A DNA stretch of 24,343 nt. Source: a virus. Below the pieces are notes generated by a model. That model saw only the letters and a list, made by a program, of their open reading frames with translations, made no database searches and was not told where the DNA came from. Of the stretch, positions 1 to 7,628 are shown one piece after another (the stretch's first letter is position 1; every line of letters begins with the position of its first letter). Made by a program: the position numbers and the translations under genes. The stretch spans positions 1 through 24,343 of the IMG/VR virus record IMGVR_UViG_3300008517_000257. One strand, given 5' to 3'.

Positions 1-453
1 CCGAGCGAGAACGTGATCCTGAGCTGGAGCGTGGGGAACGCCGTCAACGAGGAACCCGGATGGGAGAACGTCTGGGCACCCGAGGGGCGGTGGCAGGCAT
101 CAGCGCAGATGATAGAGGCTGGTTGGCGAGTGAGGTGGCGGGTGGATCCTCTCGTGGCGCATGGGGGCTCGCACGCGCCCTCTATCTGGTGCACGGATCT
201 CGTGCGGCAGAGCTCTCGCTATGTCAACCGAGAGATGCGCCCCGAGCTCGTAACCCTCGGCACGCTCCGCCACCGGGGTGGGCGGCTGAAGCTACCGGCC
301 GAAGAGAGAGCGGGGATCTACCGGGACGCGATCGAGGGGCTCCGTGCGGGCGGCTACGAGGGCCCGGTCGGGCTCTGCAAAGAGACCCCCGAGGTCATTA
401 GGCGAGTGCTGGGGATCGAGCCGCGGGAGATGAAGTGCAACTGCCTGCCGTGA
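1..453 (+). CDS. Radical SAM protein, spore photoproduct lyase-like (3' part only)
   Basis: The reading frame is open from the first base, so the gene starts upstream and only about 150 C-terminal residues are seen. The segment SWSVGNAVNEEPG, a helix ending IEAGWRVRWRVDPLV, then LVTLGTLRH and VGLCKETPEVIRRVLG follow the order of conserved blocks in the C-terminal half of spore photoproduct lyase (SplB)-type radical SAM proteins, which repair UV photoproducts in DNA. The cysteine cluster that binds the iron-sulfur centre would lie upstream and cannot be checked. The protein ends with a Cys-x-Cys (KCNCLP). Many phage and bacterial relatives of SplB have no proven substrate, so photoproduct repair is an inference. 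The stop overlaps the start of the methyltransferase, so the two are probably co-translated. Confidence 0.72.
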   Translation, partial: PSENVILSWSVGNAVNEEPGWENVWAPEGRWQASAQMIEAGWRVRWRVDPLVAHGGSHAPSIWCTDLVRQSSRYVNREMRPELVTLGTLRHRGGRLKLPAEERAGIYRDAIEGLRAGGYEGPVGLCKETPEVIRRVLGIEPREMKCNCLP

Positions 454-1457
454 GAACCGATGTCGAACAGTCGATCAACAGCCCTGATCCCGCGGATGAG
501 CCGCTGATCGTCGAGGGCAATGCGCTCGATGTGTTGCCTCAGATGCCCAATGATAGCTTCGACCTCATCGTCACCAGTCCGCCCTACCCTCGGGCGCATC
601 GCAGCCAGAAGCACCTCGGTCGCTATCGTTGGACAGCCTACCTCGAGGCGAGCGGATCTCCGAAGACGCAGGACAGCATGAGAATCAGCTCGAGAGCCAG
701 CGCTATTCCGCATGTCCGACAGAAGGTCCAGAGGGCGGCCGCACGCTTCAAGCATGGCAAGCCCAATCTCAAGGGTGAGGCGGGTCTCCAGGTCCAGATC
801 CACCCCGACCACTGGTGGGATTGGTTTCGGCCCTTTGCGGTCGAGATGTTGCGCGTCCTCAAGCCGCGGCGGGCGCTCTTGCTTAACGTGGGCGAGGTGA
901 TACATCCGGAGTGGAATCACCACACCTGCATGATGGATCTGCCCTCACAGATGCGATCGATCGGCTTCAACTTCATCCGGCCCATTCATTGGCTGAAGCC
1001 CAACGGGCCGCCCTGCTCGGCCGACAACACGATGACGAATTGCGTGGAGTATGTCTTCTGGTTCTCGAAGGGCGTGGGTGATGAGGCGCGGCCAATCTGG
1101 TTCCCATGGGAGCTGAGCGCGTATGGACCCGACCAGGTCAAGCGCCCGATCGTCCGCAATGTGATCGAGTTCTCGGTGGGGCAGACCGAGTGGCCGGACC
1201 ACGCGACGCATTTCGCGGTGTTCCCGCTCGAGCTGGCGGAGTGGGCGATCAGGGGATGGTCGGCGCCAGGGCAGGAGATGAACGGTCTTCTCGCGGGATA
1301 TGTGCACGAAGCGGACCTGGTACTGGATCCCTTCGCCGGAAGCTGCACGACACTCATCGCCGCGAAGAAGCTGGGCCGCCGATCGGTGATGATCGAGCTG
1401 AACCCTGCCGGAGAGATTGAGACGGCCCGGGGGCGATATGAGCAGGAGTTCGGCTAA
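435..1457 (+). CDS. DNA methyltransferase, beta-type (N4-cytosine or N6-adenine)
   Basis: A 340-residue protein with the two landmarks of beta-group amino-methyltransferases in permuted order: the catalytic motif TSPPY at residues 47-51, and the AdoMet-binding motif DPFAGSCTT at 298-306 near the C-terminus. SPPY is more usual in N4-cytosine enzymes but also occurs in N6-adenine ones, so the target base is open. The family consensus for the second motif is DPFxGSGTT; here the second glycine is cysteine. No restriction partner is adjacent, so an orphan phage methyltransferase that protects or modifies phage DNA is likely. The GTG start at 435 has GGGAG at 425-429 with a 5-base spacer; another GTG at 450 overlaps the upstream stop but lacks such a site. 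The stop overlaps the next ATG by one base. Confidence 0.9.
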   Translation: MQLPAVRTDVEQSINSPDPADEPLIVEGNALDVLPQMPNDSFDLIVTSPPYPRAHRSQKHLGRYRWTAYLEASGSPKTQDSMRISSRASAIPHVRQKVQRAAARFKHGKPNLKGEAGLQVQIHPDHWWDWFRPFAVEMLRVLKPRRALLLNVGEVIHPEWNHHTCMMDLPSQMRSIGFNFIRPIHWLKPNGPPCSADNTMTNCVEYVFWFSKGVGDEARPIWFPWELSAYGPDQVKRPIVRNVIEFSVGQTEWPDHATHFAVFPLELAEWAIRGWSAPGQEMNGLLAGYVHEADLVLDPFAGSCTTLIAAKKLGRRSVMIELNPAGEIETARGRYEQEFG

Positions 1458-1651
1458 TGTTCCTCTTCACCGAGCACTCGAAAGAGCGGATCCTCAAGGG
1501 ACCCAAGCGGGTGAGCCGCCGCCGCGGGACGCAGCGGTTCCGGGTCGGCAGTGAGCAGCTCTGTTACACCGGCATGCCCTTCGCAAGGAGCGGAGCCAAG
1601 CCCTTCGCCAAGGTGCGGATCATCCGCCGGGAGGAGGATGCGCGGGGATGA
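1457..1651 (+). CDS. Short ASCH-like protein
   Basis: A 64-residue basic protein that starts at an ATG overlapping the methyltransferase stop (TAATG). The order of elements, FTEHSKERILKGPKRVSRRR then FRVGSEQLCY then PFAKVRIIRREE, resembles the first two thirds of small phage ASCH-domain proteins, where the pattern is a helix with a G-K-T-x-T-R-R-like turn, a V-G strand and an F-A-K-V-R-I strand. ASCH is a PUA-like fold thought to bind RNA or nucleotides. Typical members run to roughly 100 residues or more, so this one lacks the final helix-strand part and may be a minimal or decaying copy. It overlaps the start of a full-length ASCH gene. Recognition is by pattern only. Confidence 0.5.
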   Translation: MFLFTEHSKERILKGPKRVSRRRGTQRFRVGSEQLCYTGMPFARSGAKPFAKVRIIRREEDARG

Positions 1652-2070
1652 GGGCGCTGAGCATCCGTCAACCCTGGGCCACGCTGATCGTGGCTGGGCA
1701 AAAGACGATCGAGGTGCGCAAGTGGAAGGGCTGTCCCGCCACCCCCATCGGCAAGCAGATCGCTATCCATGCCGGGCAGAGGATCGACAACAGCGCACCG
1801 ACAGTGGTGAGGCGGATGGCATTCGAGATCTCGGGCGCCTGGCAGGGATGTACCGGAGGCATCATCGGCCGGGCGACCCTGGTCAGTGTCATTCGGTTCA
1901 CGATGCGCAGCTTCGAGGAGCTCTATGCCGAGCACCTGAATCCCCCAGCCTGGTTCGAGGATGGGCTGATCGGGCTCGGGTTCGCTGACGCGGCACGTTT
2001 CCGAAATGTGATCCCATGCCGCGGCCGGCTCGGGTTCTTCGAGGTGCCGGACGATCTCCTCGGCAGATAG
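1648..2070 (+). CDS. ASCH domain protein
   Basis: A 140-residue protein opening with MRALSIRQPWATLIVAGQKT followed by IEVRKW, the characteristic ASCH signature (ALSIxQPWA, G-x-K-x-I-E-x-R-x-W). ASCH domains share the PUA-like barrel and are proposed to bind RNA or modified nucleotides; some members are amidohydrolases acting on N4-acetylcytidine. Later strands include IIGRATLVSVIRF and GRLGFFEVPDD. The ATG overlaps the stop of the shorter ASCH-like gene (ATGA), so two ASCH-type proteins are made side by side. Both sit after a DNA methyltransferase, which hints at a role tied to modified bases, but that is inference. The final codon is TAG. Confidence 0.85.
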   Translation: MRALSIRQPWATLIVAGQKTIEVRKWKGCPATPIGKQIAIHAGQRIDNSAPTVVRRMAFEISGAWQGCTGGIIGRATLVSVIRFTMRSFEELYAEHLNPPAWFEDGLIGLGFADAARFRNVIPCRGRLGFFEVPDDLLGR

Positions 2071-2108
2071 CACTAATGACCAGGCGGACGCAGAAAGGAG
2101 CAGCAATC

Positions 2109-2312
2109 ATGACTGACCGAGATGGAGAGATCGGGGCGGCGATGACGCAGGCGGACAGCATCGGTGATGCGCTGAATCGACTGCGCCAGTGCGGGCTCAG
2201 CCCAAACGCGATCAGTGCGCTCGGCACCATCTTCGACCAGCTCGAGAGACTCAAAGGGCGGCTCCGCGCCGCCCTCGGCCAGGGGCCCGGGCAGCCGCAC
2301 CGGGGATCGTGA
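2109..2312 (+). CDS. Small hypothetical protein
   Basis: A 67-residue protein that I do not recognise. The frame is open further upstream to 2016, but that part overlaps the ASCH gene. The ATG at 2109 has an AGGAG site at 2096-2100 within a repeated element, so it is the preferred start. The sequence is acidic at the N-terminus (MTDRDGEIG), then amphipathic helical (IGDALNRLRQCGLSP, FDQLERLKGRLRAAL), and ends in a short Gly/Pro/Arg tail. It could be a small helical dimer or a regulator; nothing supports a specific function. It lies with two similarly initiated genes ahead of the terminase block. Confidence 0.6.
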   Translation: MTDRDGEIGAAMTQADSIGDALNRLRQCGLSPNAISALGTIFDQLERLKGRLRAALGQGPGQPHRGS

Positions 2313-2351
2313 TCTCAGAGCAACACCAAGGGGACGCAGAAAGGCAAGGAG

Positions 2352-2612
2352 ATGCCACCGAAGACATTCGAGGACTATGCGGGAGAGCAGGCCGCCGACA
2401 TGGTGGTCGAACTCAAGGCGCACGAAGAGAAGGGCGGCCCGGGATCATGGATGAACGGCGATCCCACCGAGTGGCTCACCGAGGCGCAGCAGCAGCTCCT
2501 GAAACTGGGAGAGGCTCTCAACGAAGGAACTCCGGATGAAGTCAGGAAGCGGGGCGCTCACGTCTGCAATTTCATCATGATGACGGTGCGGACCGAGCTG
2601 GCGGCGAGATAG
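2352..2612 (+). CDS. Small hypothetical protein, helical
   Basis: An 86-residue, mostly helical protein. The stretch LTEAQQQLLKLGEALNEG, then PDEVRKRGAHVCNFIMMTVR, loosely recalls a helical segment of phage MazG-like nucleotide pyrophosphohydrolases, where an A-D-V-A-N-F-x-M-M motif follows a Glu-rich helix. Here the Asp of that motif is replaced by His and the Glu residues that bind metal are not evident, so enzymatic activity is not claimed. The start at 2352 follows the second copy of the repeated ribosome-site element by 7 bases. The stop is TAG. Confidence 0.62.
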   Translation: MPPKTFEDYAGEQAADMVVELKAHEEKGGPGSWMNGDPTEWLTEAQQQLLKLGEALNEGTPDEVRKRGAHVCNFIMMTVRTELAAR

Positions 2613-2646
2613 CCGCACCCAGGGGACGCAGAAAGGATCGCAGCAC

Positions 2647-3168
2647 ATGACGAAGACGAACGCGAAGAAGCCAGTGTTCGACTCATGGGATGCCGTGAAC
2701 GGCGCGCTAACGCAGCTGAGCCGTCTCGAATCCGAGGTGGCAAGACTCCAGGGCCGACTCGACGGCGGCATCGCCAAGCTCCAGCAGCGGTATACCCCCG
2801 AGATCGAGCCTCTCCAGAAGGAGATCAAGGTATTGGGAGAGGCCGTGCTCGACCATGTGGACGATCACCGCGCGGACCTGAGCGAGGACGGCGACCGCCG
2901 GAGCCGATACCTTGCGGCGGGGAGGGTCGGCCTCTACCTCGCCAAGGCCCGGCTCGCGACCATGAGCAAGGTGACCTGGGACAAGGTCCTCCATCGGATC
3001 GGCGAGCTGCCAGCGCGGCTGCGCAGCAAGCTGATCCGGACGAAGGAGGCGCCGGACAAGGATGCCATCAAGGACGCCATCGAATCGGGTGAGATCTCCG
3101 AGGAGCAGCGCCGCGCGCTGGGTGTCAGCATCATCCAGGACGAAAAAGCGTTCTACGAGCTGACTTGA
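2647..3168 (+). CDS. gam: Mu Gam-like host-nuclease inhibitor
   Basis: A 173-residue protein matching the Mu Gam pattern. An N-terminal W-D-A-V-N-x-A-L helix is followed by a long coiled coil (about residues 15-65, with the heptad-like run LESEVARLQGRL), a central segment YLAAGRVGLYLAKARL, then an R-T-K-E-A-P-D-K-D-A-I block and a short strand ending GVSIIQDEKAFYELT. Gam proteins are Ku-like dimers that bind double-stranded DNA ends and block exonucleases; they are typical of transposable Mu-like phages and relatives. The length is close to that of Mu Gam. The third copy of the repeated ribosome-site element ends 10 bases before the ATG. The TGA stop lies inside the -35 box of promoter P1, so the next operon starts directly here. 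Confidence 0.85.
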   Translation: MTKTNAKKPVFDSWDAVNGALTQLSRLESEVARLQGRLDGGIAKLQQRYTPEIEPLQKEIKVLGEAVLDHVDDHRADLSEDGDRRSRYLAAGRVGLYLAKARLATMSKVTWDKVLHRIGELPARLRSKLIRTKEAPDKDAIKDAIESGEISEEQRRALGVSIIQDEKAFYELT

Positions 3169-3193
3169 ATCAGCGGCCCCCGCATGGTAGAAT
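3165..3193 (+). promoter_or_regulatory. Promoter P1 (sigma70-like, extended -10)
   Basis: TTGAAT at 3165-3170, a 17-base spacer, then TAGAAT at 3188-3193, with TG one base before the -10 box (extended -10). The boxes differ from the consensus at two positions and one position. The expected start of transcription is near 3200, giving an 80-base leader ahead of the packaging genes. The -35 box overlaps the stop codon of the gam-like gene. Confidence 0.7.
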
Positions 3194-3213
3194 CCACTAG
3201 AGAATCAGGGAAC

Positions 3214-3264
3214 GAAGCCGGGATCGCAGGCCGCTCCGCGCGGCCGGATTTCGGCTTTTCCTTT
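3214..3264 (+). terminator. Terminator-like nested hairpin in the P1 leader
   Basis: AAGCCG (3215-3220) pairs with CGGCTT (3252-3257), and inside it GGCCGC (3229-3234) pairs with GCGGCC (3240-3245) over a 5-base loop. The outer stem runs into TTTTCCTTTT. It lies between promoter P1 and the first packaging gene, so it could act as an attenuator, the end of a short leader RNA, or part of a packaging or regulatory site. The outer and inner stems are separated by unpaired bases, which makes it a weaker terminator than the P2 one. Confidence 0.5.
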
Positions 3265-3280
3265 TGGCAGGGGGCGTGAG

Positions 3281-4024
3281 ATGGGCAAGACAACCGGCGC
3301 AGTGAGCGTGATGACGACCGAGGTTCAGGTCCCCATCTTCCCGCTGCGATCGCAGTGCTCGATCTGCAAGCTCTACCGGGAGGACCCCGACCTCTTCGAG
3401 GAGGTCACCCGGCGGCTGCTCACCGGAGTCGAGCAGAAGAAGATTGTCGCCTGGCTCGCGAAGAAGGGCAAGCGGGTCACGAACAAATCGCTCTCCCGCC
3501 ATTACAACCGTCACATGCTCCCCTACTTCCAGGAGGCGCTCGAGGTGGAGCGCCGGCTTCGGGCGGAGTTCCTCGCCCTCGGCCATGAGGGGGCCGCCAC
3601 CATCGCTTCCGCCCTCGCCCGCAGCCTCGCCATGCGGGCCCTCTCGATCGTCAACGACATCGACTTCGAGAAGCTCGCCAAGGACGCTAAGCCCGACTTC
3701 CTGCGCGAGCTCAATAATCTCGCGCGGACGATAGCGCAGATTGACAATCACGCGGCCGACGCTCAGCTCAAGGAGAAGCTGGTTCAGCTCCGCGCGTTGG
3801 AGCTGGATTACAAGGCCGGGAACCTCGACCGGGTCGCCGCCCGCTGGGTCCTGATGCGGTTGAAGGATCGGCGACAGGTGGCGCTCCAGGTTATAGAGCT
3901 GCTCGATCTCCCGATGCCGAGCCAGGACATGAAGCAATTGCCAGCACCGAAGGACAGCAAGAGTGACAAGAGGCGCAGCAGAACTAAAGGAACTCGCGGA
4001 AAGAGCACTCGTAGGAAGCGCTGA
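3281..4024 (+). CDS. Probable terminase small subunit (gp27-like position)
   Basis: A 247-residue protein directly ahead of, and overlapping, the large terminase. A CSICKL pair (Cys26, Cys29) precedes an HTH-like region at about 41-79 (RRLLTGVEQKKIVAWLAKKG then VTNKSLSRHYNRH), in which the second helix would read DNA. A long helical middle and a very basic C-terminus (KSDKRRSRTKG to KSTRRKR) follow. Small terminases recognise the packaging start and usually carry an N-terminal HTH, and the gene order supports this role. I do not see a decisive match to a named family such as Mu gp27/DUF3486, so the call rests on HTH plus position. The ATG at 3281 has AGGGGG at 3269-3274. The gene's tail overlaps the terL start by about 60 bases. 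Confidence 0.6.
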   Translation: MGKTTGAVSVMTTEVQVPIFPLRSQCSICKLYREDPDLFEEVTRRLLTGVEQKKIVAWLAKKGKRVTNKSLSRHYNRHMLPYFQEALEVERRLRAEFLALGHEGAATIASALARSLAMRALSIVNDIDFEKLAKDAKPDFLRELNNLARTIAQIDNHAADAQLKEKLVQLRALELDYKAGNLDRVAARWVLMRLKDRRQVALQVIELLDLPMPSQDMKQLPAPKDSKSDKRRSRTKGTRGKSTRRKR

Positions 4025-5645
4025 GCGGGGAGATCTCCTCGGCTTCCTCCAGCAACACATCCGCCCGCGGCCGAACCAGCGCTGGACGCTGGAGCGGCAC
4101 GAGTACCTCCGGGCGATCGCCGAGGACCGCTCCCGCGTGATCGTGGTCGAGAAGGCCGCTCAGCTCGGGATCTCCACGCTATTCATCGGCGATCTCTTCC
4201 ATACGTGCCTCGCCGGCCACCACGCTGGCTACTTCCTCGACACCAGCGGCCGCATGCAGCGCTTCGTCCAGGGGAAGATAGACCCGATCATCAACGCCTC
4301 CGAGGAGCTGACCCGACATGTCGCCGCGGAGAAGGTCGCTTTCGGGCTCGACCTGCCGAAACGTCGGGGCGGCCGCCCGGCTGACAATGTCCAGGTCAAG
4401 CGGGTCGGCAGCGGCCTCGCCTACTTCCTCTCGACCTATGTGATGGGTGAGGTGAAGTTGGTTGACCTCGACATGATCGTGATGGATGAGGTGGCCGAGC
4501 TGGATGAGGAGAAGGCGGAGTTCGCGCAGGACCGCTTGCTCCATTCGGACCTCAAGCTCGAACGCTGGCTCTCGCAGCCCGACATCCCGCACATGGACAT
4601 CGACGATCTCTTCCAACGCTCCGATCAGAAGTATTGGAAGATCAGGTGCCGGCGCTGCCGGACCTGGACCGCGCTCGAGCTGGCATTCCCCGACTGCCTC
4701 GTGCAGGTGAAGGGCGAGTGGAGAATGGCGTGCCCGCGCTGCCACGCCCGGCTATATCGGGAGGATGGCGAGTGGGTGGCCGTGCACCCGGAGCGCGAGA
4801 TCTCCGGCTATCACGTCACCCAGCTCTACGGCCCGCACATCACGGCGAAGGAGATCGCCGCGCAGTGGGAGCGGGCGCAGACACGGCCCAGCCGGATGCG
4901 GCGCTTCGTGATCTCGATCCTGGGCAAGCCGCACTCGGGCGATCGGCAGCGAATCACAGACGCGCTGCTCAACGAGCGCTGTGGCGAATGGCAGATGAGT
5001 AGCGCGGGGAAGATGCAGAGGCCACCCGGCGCGCCCTATGCGGGGATCGACGTTGGGGACGTCATCCACCTGGTGATCGCGCGCTTCGGGGATGACGGGG
5101 TGGCGCGGACCGTTTGGCTCGAGGAGACCGGCGATTGGGACGTCATCGAGAGGCGGCTGCGCGACCACGGGGTGCGCATGCTCGTCATCGATGCCATGCC
5201 CGAGAAGACCAAGGCGAAGGAGCTCTGCCTCAAGCTCAAATGCGGCGCAATCATCTACACCGGAGCGAAGCGCACCAGCTATGGGATCGAGGACAAGGAG
5301 ACGAAGCCCGTCCACACCATCTCCACCAACCGGACAGAGATGCTCGACAACCTGACGGAGGCCCTCAGCGCGGGCGCGTTCTGGCTGCCGAAGCCCACAC
5401 TCCCGGAAACACAACGGGCCCGCGAGCACTTCAAGCGGCTGGTGAGGGACAGGCAGGATGACGGGACTTATCGCTACCGCCGCGGCGTGGAGAATCACTT
5501 CGGGATGGCCGCCGCGCACATGCTGATGGCGCGGGATGCCCAGGGAGCTCTCCACCTCGCGCCGGCCGGGCACTTCGAGCCAGTGAGAACCGGGCAGGAT
5601 AGCAAGCACATCGTCGGGCAGACGCACGCCCCGAGGAGATGGTAG
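3963..5645 (+). CDS. terL: Terminase large subunit, GpA-like
   Basis: A 560-residue ATP-driven DNA packaging motor with nuclease. The ATPase part shows a Walker A-like loop EKAAQLGIST at residues 63-72, of the degenerate GpA type rather than classic GKT/S, and Walker B MIVMDE at 171-176. A zinc-ribbon insert follows with four cysteines (CRRC at 229-232, CPRC at 257-260), as is common in GpA-type terminases. The C-terminal RNase H-like nuclease shows GIDVGD (Asp363), MLVIDAM (Asp410) and a late ENHFGMAAAHMLMA block. The start is GTG at 3963 with AAGGA at 3950-3954, inside the end of the small-subunit gene. The stop TAG is three bases before the portal ATG and in the same frame. Confidence 0.93.
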   Translation: MTRGAAELKELAERALVGSAERGDLLGFLQQHIRPRPNQRWTLERHEYLRAIAEDRSRVIVVEKAAQLGISTLFIGDLFHTCLAGHHAGYFLDTSGRMQRFVQGKIDPIINASEELTRHVAAEKVAFGLDLPKRRGGRPADNVQVKRVGSGLAYFLSTYVMGEVKLVDLDMIVMDEVAELDEEKAEFAQDRLLHSDLKLERWLSQPDIPHMDIDDLFQRSDQKYWKIRCRRCRTWTALELAFPDCLVQVKGEWRMACPRCHARLYREDGEWVAVHPEREISGYHVTQLYGPHITAKEIAAQWERAQTRPSRMRRFVISILGKPHSGDRQRITDALLNERCGEWQMSSAGKMQRPPGAPYAGIDVGDVIHLVIARFGDDGVARTVWLEETGDWDVIERRLRDHGVRMLVIDAMPEKTKAKELCLKLKCGAIIYTGAKRTSYGIEDKETKPVHTISTNRTEMLDNLTEALSAGAFWLPKPTLPETQRAREHFKRLVRDRQDDGTYRYRRGVENHFGMAAAHMLMARDAQGALHLAPAGHFEPVRTGQDSKHIVGQTHAPRRW

Positions 5646-5648
5646 GCC

Positions 5649-7619
5649 ATGAGCAAGCGCCAGCGACGACGATCGAAAGCGCAGAAGAGACAGGCGCCGG
5701 TACGGGCCGCTGCCGTAGCGCGCCGCCCCTCCTTCGATGAGATCGGGGGCACCGGCCTGCGAGTCTCCGGCGGGCGCGTGCTCGAAGAGTACAACCCCGA
5801 CTTGAAGGGTCCGAAGCTCTACAGCGATTATGACAAGATGCTCCGCGGCGATGGGCAGGTGCAGGCGGTCGAGCTGGTCGTCTCCTTGCCGATCGAGAGC
5901 GCGAAGTGGCGCATCGATCCCAACAAGGCAAAGGAGCCCATTGACCTTGAGATAGCGGACACGGTCGCCACCAATCTCTTCGATGGTATGACCTGCACCT
6001 GGGAGGATGTTATCAGCGAGACCGTGATGTCGGCCTTGATCGGCGTCAATGGCCTCGAGAAGGTATGGGAGCCCCGGGATGGCAGGACCTGGCTCCGGAA
6101 GCTCGCCCCGCGGCACCCGCGAACGATCCAACGCTGGATCTTCGACCACGAGGGAGGGGTGCAAGGCATCGTGCAGCGCGTTGTGGATCCCGTCACTGGT
6201 ATGGTGCAGGATAAGCCCATCGAGATCGCTCGGCTCCTGCGCTTCACCTACCGCGGGCACGGCGGCAACCCCGAGGGGCGCGGCCTGATGCGCCCGATGC
6301 GCACCCACTGGTACATCAAGCACGCCCTCTACAATATCGCCAATGTCGGGATGGAAGGTCTGTACAATCCCGCCGCCTTCGGCAAGCTCCCGGAGAACTA
6401 TAACGCCGCGGATAGAGATCAATACCTCGCGGTGCTGCGCCACTTCGGGAGGGGCGTCATGCTGCCGCCCGGCTACGAGCAGCCCGGATTCGCGGTCGGC
6501 AACCAGCGCCTGCCGAACATCGTCCAGTACATCCAGTATCACGACACCCTCATCGCCCGCAGCGCGCTGGCGCAGTTCCTCCAGCTCGGCTCCGGCGAGA
6601 CGGGCTCCTGGGCCCTCAGCGATTCCCATGTGACGCTCTTCCTCATGGCGCTCGAGCAGATCGTCAAGCGGATTGCCAGCGTCTTCGACCGCTATCTCAT
6701 CCCGGAAATGGTCGGCTACAACTATCCGGGCGTGAATCGCTTCCCCTCGCTCAAGTGGAGCCCGATCGCCCACATCATGCAGCGGGCGGCGATCCTCAAT
6801 GTTCTCCAGGGCCTGGCGAGCGCGCAGCTCATCGAGATGGACGAGGACATCGAGGGGCTCATCCGCGACATGCTCGGCCTCCCCGAGAAGCCCGAATCGG
6901 ACGAGAGCGATGTCGAGGAGACCATCCCGCAGGAGGACGCCGGGGCGAGCCGGCGCTATCGCTCGCTCAGCGCCGCCCAGCGCAAGCGGCCTCGAGACCG
7001 GAAGAAGGTCGACAGCGAGAGCGGCCGCCGCGCCGCACTCCAGGCCGAGTTCACCAAGGACATGGCGAGGGTGGTGAAGGACCAGCACGGAGCATTGATG
7101 AAGCGGCTCGACCCGATGATCGATGCCTTCCTGAAGGCCCCCCCGCTGGAGAAGGGCAAGCACCTCAGGAAGATGCAAGACGTCGCGGTGCCGAAGGTGG
7201 GGACCTATGCCGACCTGCTGACCAATTGGATGCGGCGGCTCTATACGGAGGCGAGGGACAAGGCCGCCAAGGACCTGCAGGTCGAGGTTCCCGATTCCAT
7301 CTCCAACGCGCTCCGGAGCTACATCGCCACGAAGGCGCAGGTGATCGCGCAGAAGCACGCCGAGGACCTGCGGGCCGCGGTGCTCTTCGAGGTGCTCGAG
7401 TCGACGAGGCAGGAGCTGTCCAAGGCGCAGATCGTCGCCAATGCCAAGCAGGCGGCGCGGGACAAGTCCACCATCATGCTCCAGGATGACCTCACTGATG
7501 CCGGGCGCGAGCTGGTCGCCACCCTCGAGGATATGCTCTCCGAAATGATCCCCGAGCAGGCCGCGTCGGCCGGGGGAAAAGACGCCACAGAATCGCCTGA
7601 GAGCATTTCGGGGGTGTAG
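5649..7619 (+). CDS. Portal protein (DUF935/gp29-like) with helical C-terminal extension
   Basis: A 656-residue protein. After a basic N-terminus (SKRQRRRSKAQKRQ), residues of about 45-420 follow the DUF935 portal pattern of Mu gp29: DYDKMLRGDGQVQAVE, a block SLPIESAKWRIDP, SALIGVNGLEKVWEP, TYRGHGGNPEGRGLMRP and the ring-lining region WYIKHALYNIANVGMEG. The portal forms the dodecameric entry ring of the head. From about residue 470 to the end is a long helical, charged region (SGRRAALQAEFTKDMARVV onward) that gp29 does not obviously need. It resembles the helical N-terminal half of MuF-type minor head proteins, whose conserved C-terminal domain is found as a separate gene at 7918. The ribosome site is GAGGAG at 5633-5638. 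Confidence 0.88.
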   Translation: MSKRQRRRSKAQKRQAPVRAAAVARRPSFDEIGGTGLRVSGGRVLEEYNPDLKGPKLYSDYDKMLRGDGQVQAVELVVSLPIESAKWRIDPNKAKEPIDLEIADTVATNLFDGMTCTWEDVISETVMSALIGVNGLEKVWEPRDGRTWLRKLAPRHPRTIQRWIFDHEGGVQGIVQRVVDPVTGMVQDKPIEIARLLRFTYRGHGGNPEGRGLMRPMRTHWYIKHALYNIANVGMEGLYNPAAFGKLPENYNAADRDQYLAVLRHFGRGVMLPPGYEQPGFAVGNQRLPNIVQYIQYHDTLIARSALAQFLQLGSGETGSWALSDSHVTLFLMALEQIVKRIASVFDRYLIPEMVGYNYPGVNRFPSLKWSPIAHIMQRAAILNVLQGLASAQLIEMDEDIEGLIRDMLGLPEKPESDESDVEETIPQEDAGASRRYRSLSAAQRKRPRDRKKVDSESGRRAALQAEFTKDMARVVKDQHGALMKRLDPMIDAFLKAPPLEKGKHLRKMQDVAVPKVGTYADLLTNWMRRLYTEARDKAAKDLQVEVPDSISNALRSYIATKAQVIAQKHAEDLRAAVLFEVLESTRQELSKAQIVANAKQAARDKSTIMLQDDLTDAGRELVATLEDMLSEMIPEQAASAGGKDATESPESISGV

Positions 7620-7628
7620 AGGTAGCGG

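Larger units (their letters stand above)
2086..2636 (+). repeat. Thrice-repeated 13-base ribosome-site element
   Basis: GGACGCAGAAAGG occurs exactly at 2086-2098, 2332-2344 and 2624-2636. Each copy ends 7 to 10 bases before the ATG of one of three consecutive genes (starts 2109, 2352, 2647). The AAAGG core serves as the Shine-Dalgarno site. The upstream GGACGC part is not needed for ribosome pairing, yet it is kept in all three copies. Copies 2 and 3 also share the preceding GG. Confidence 0.85.
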
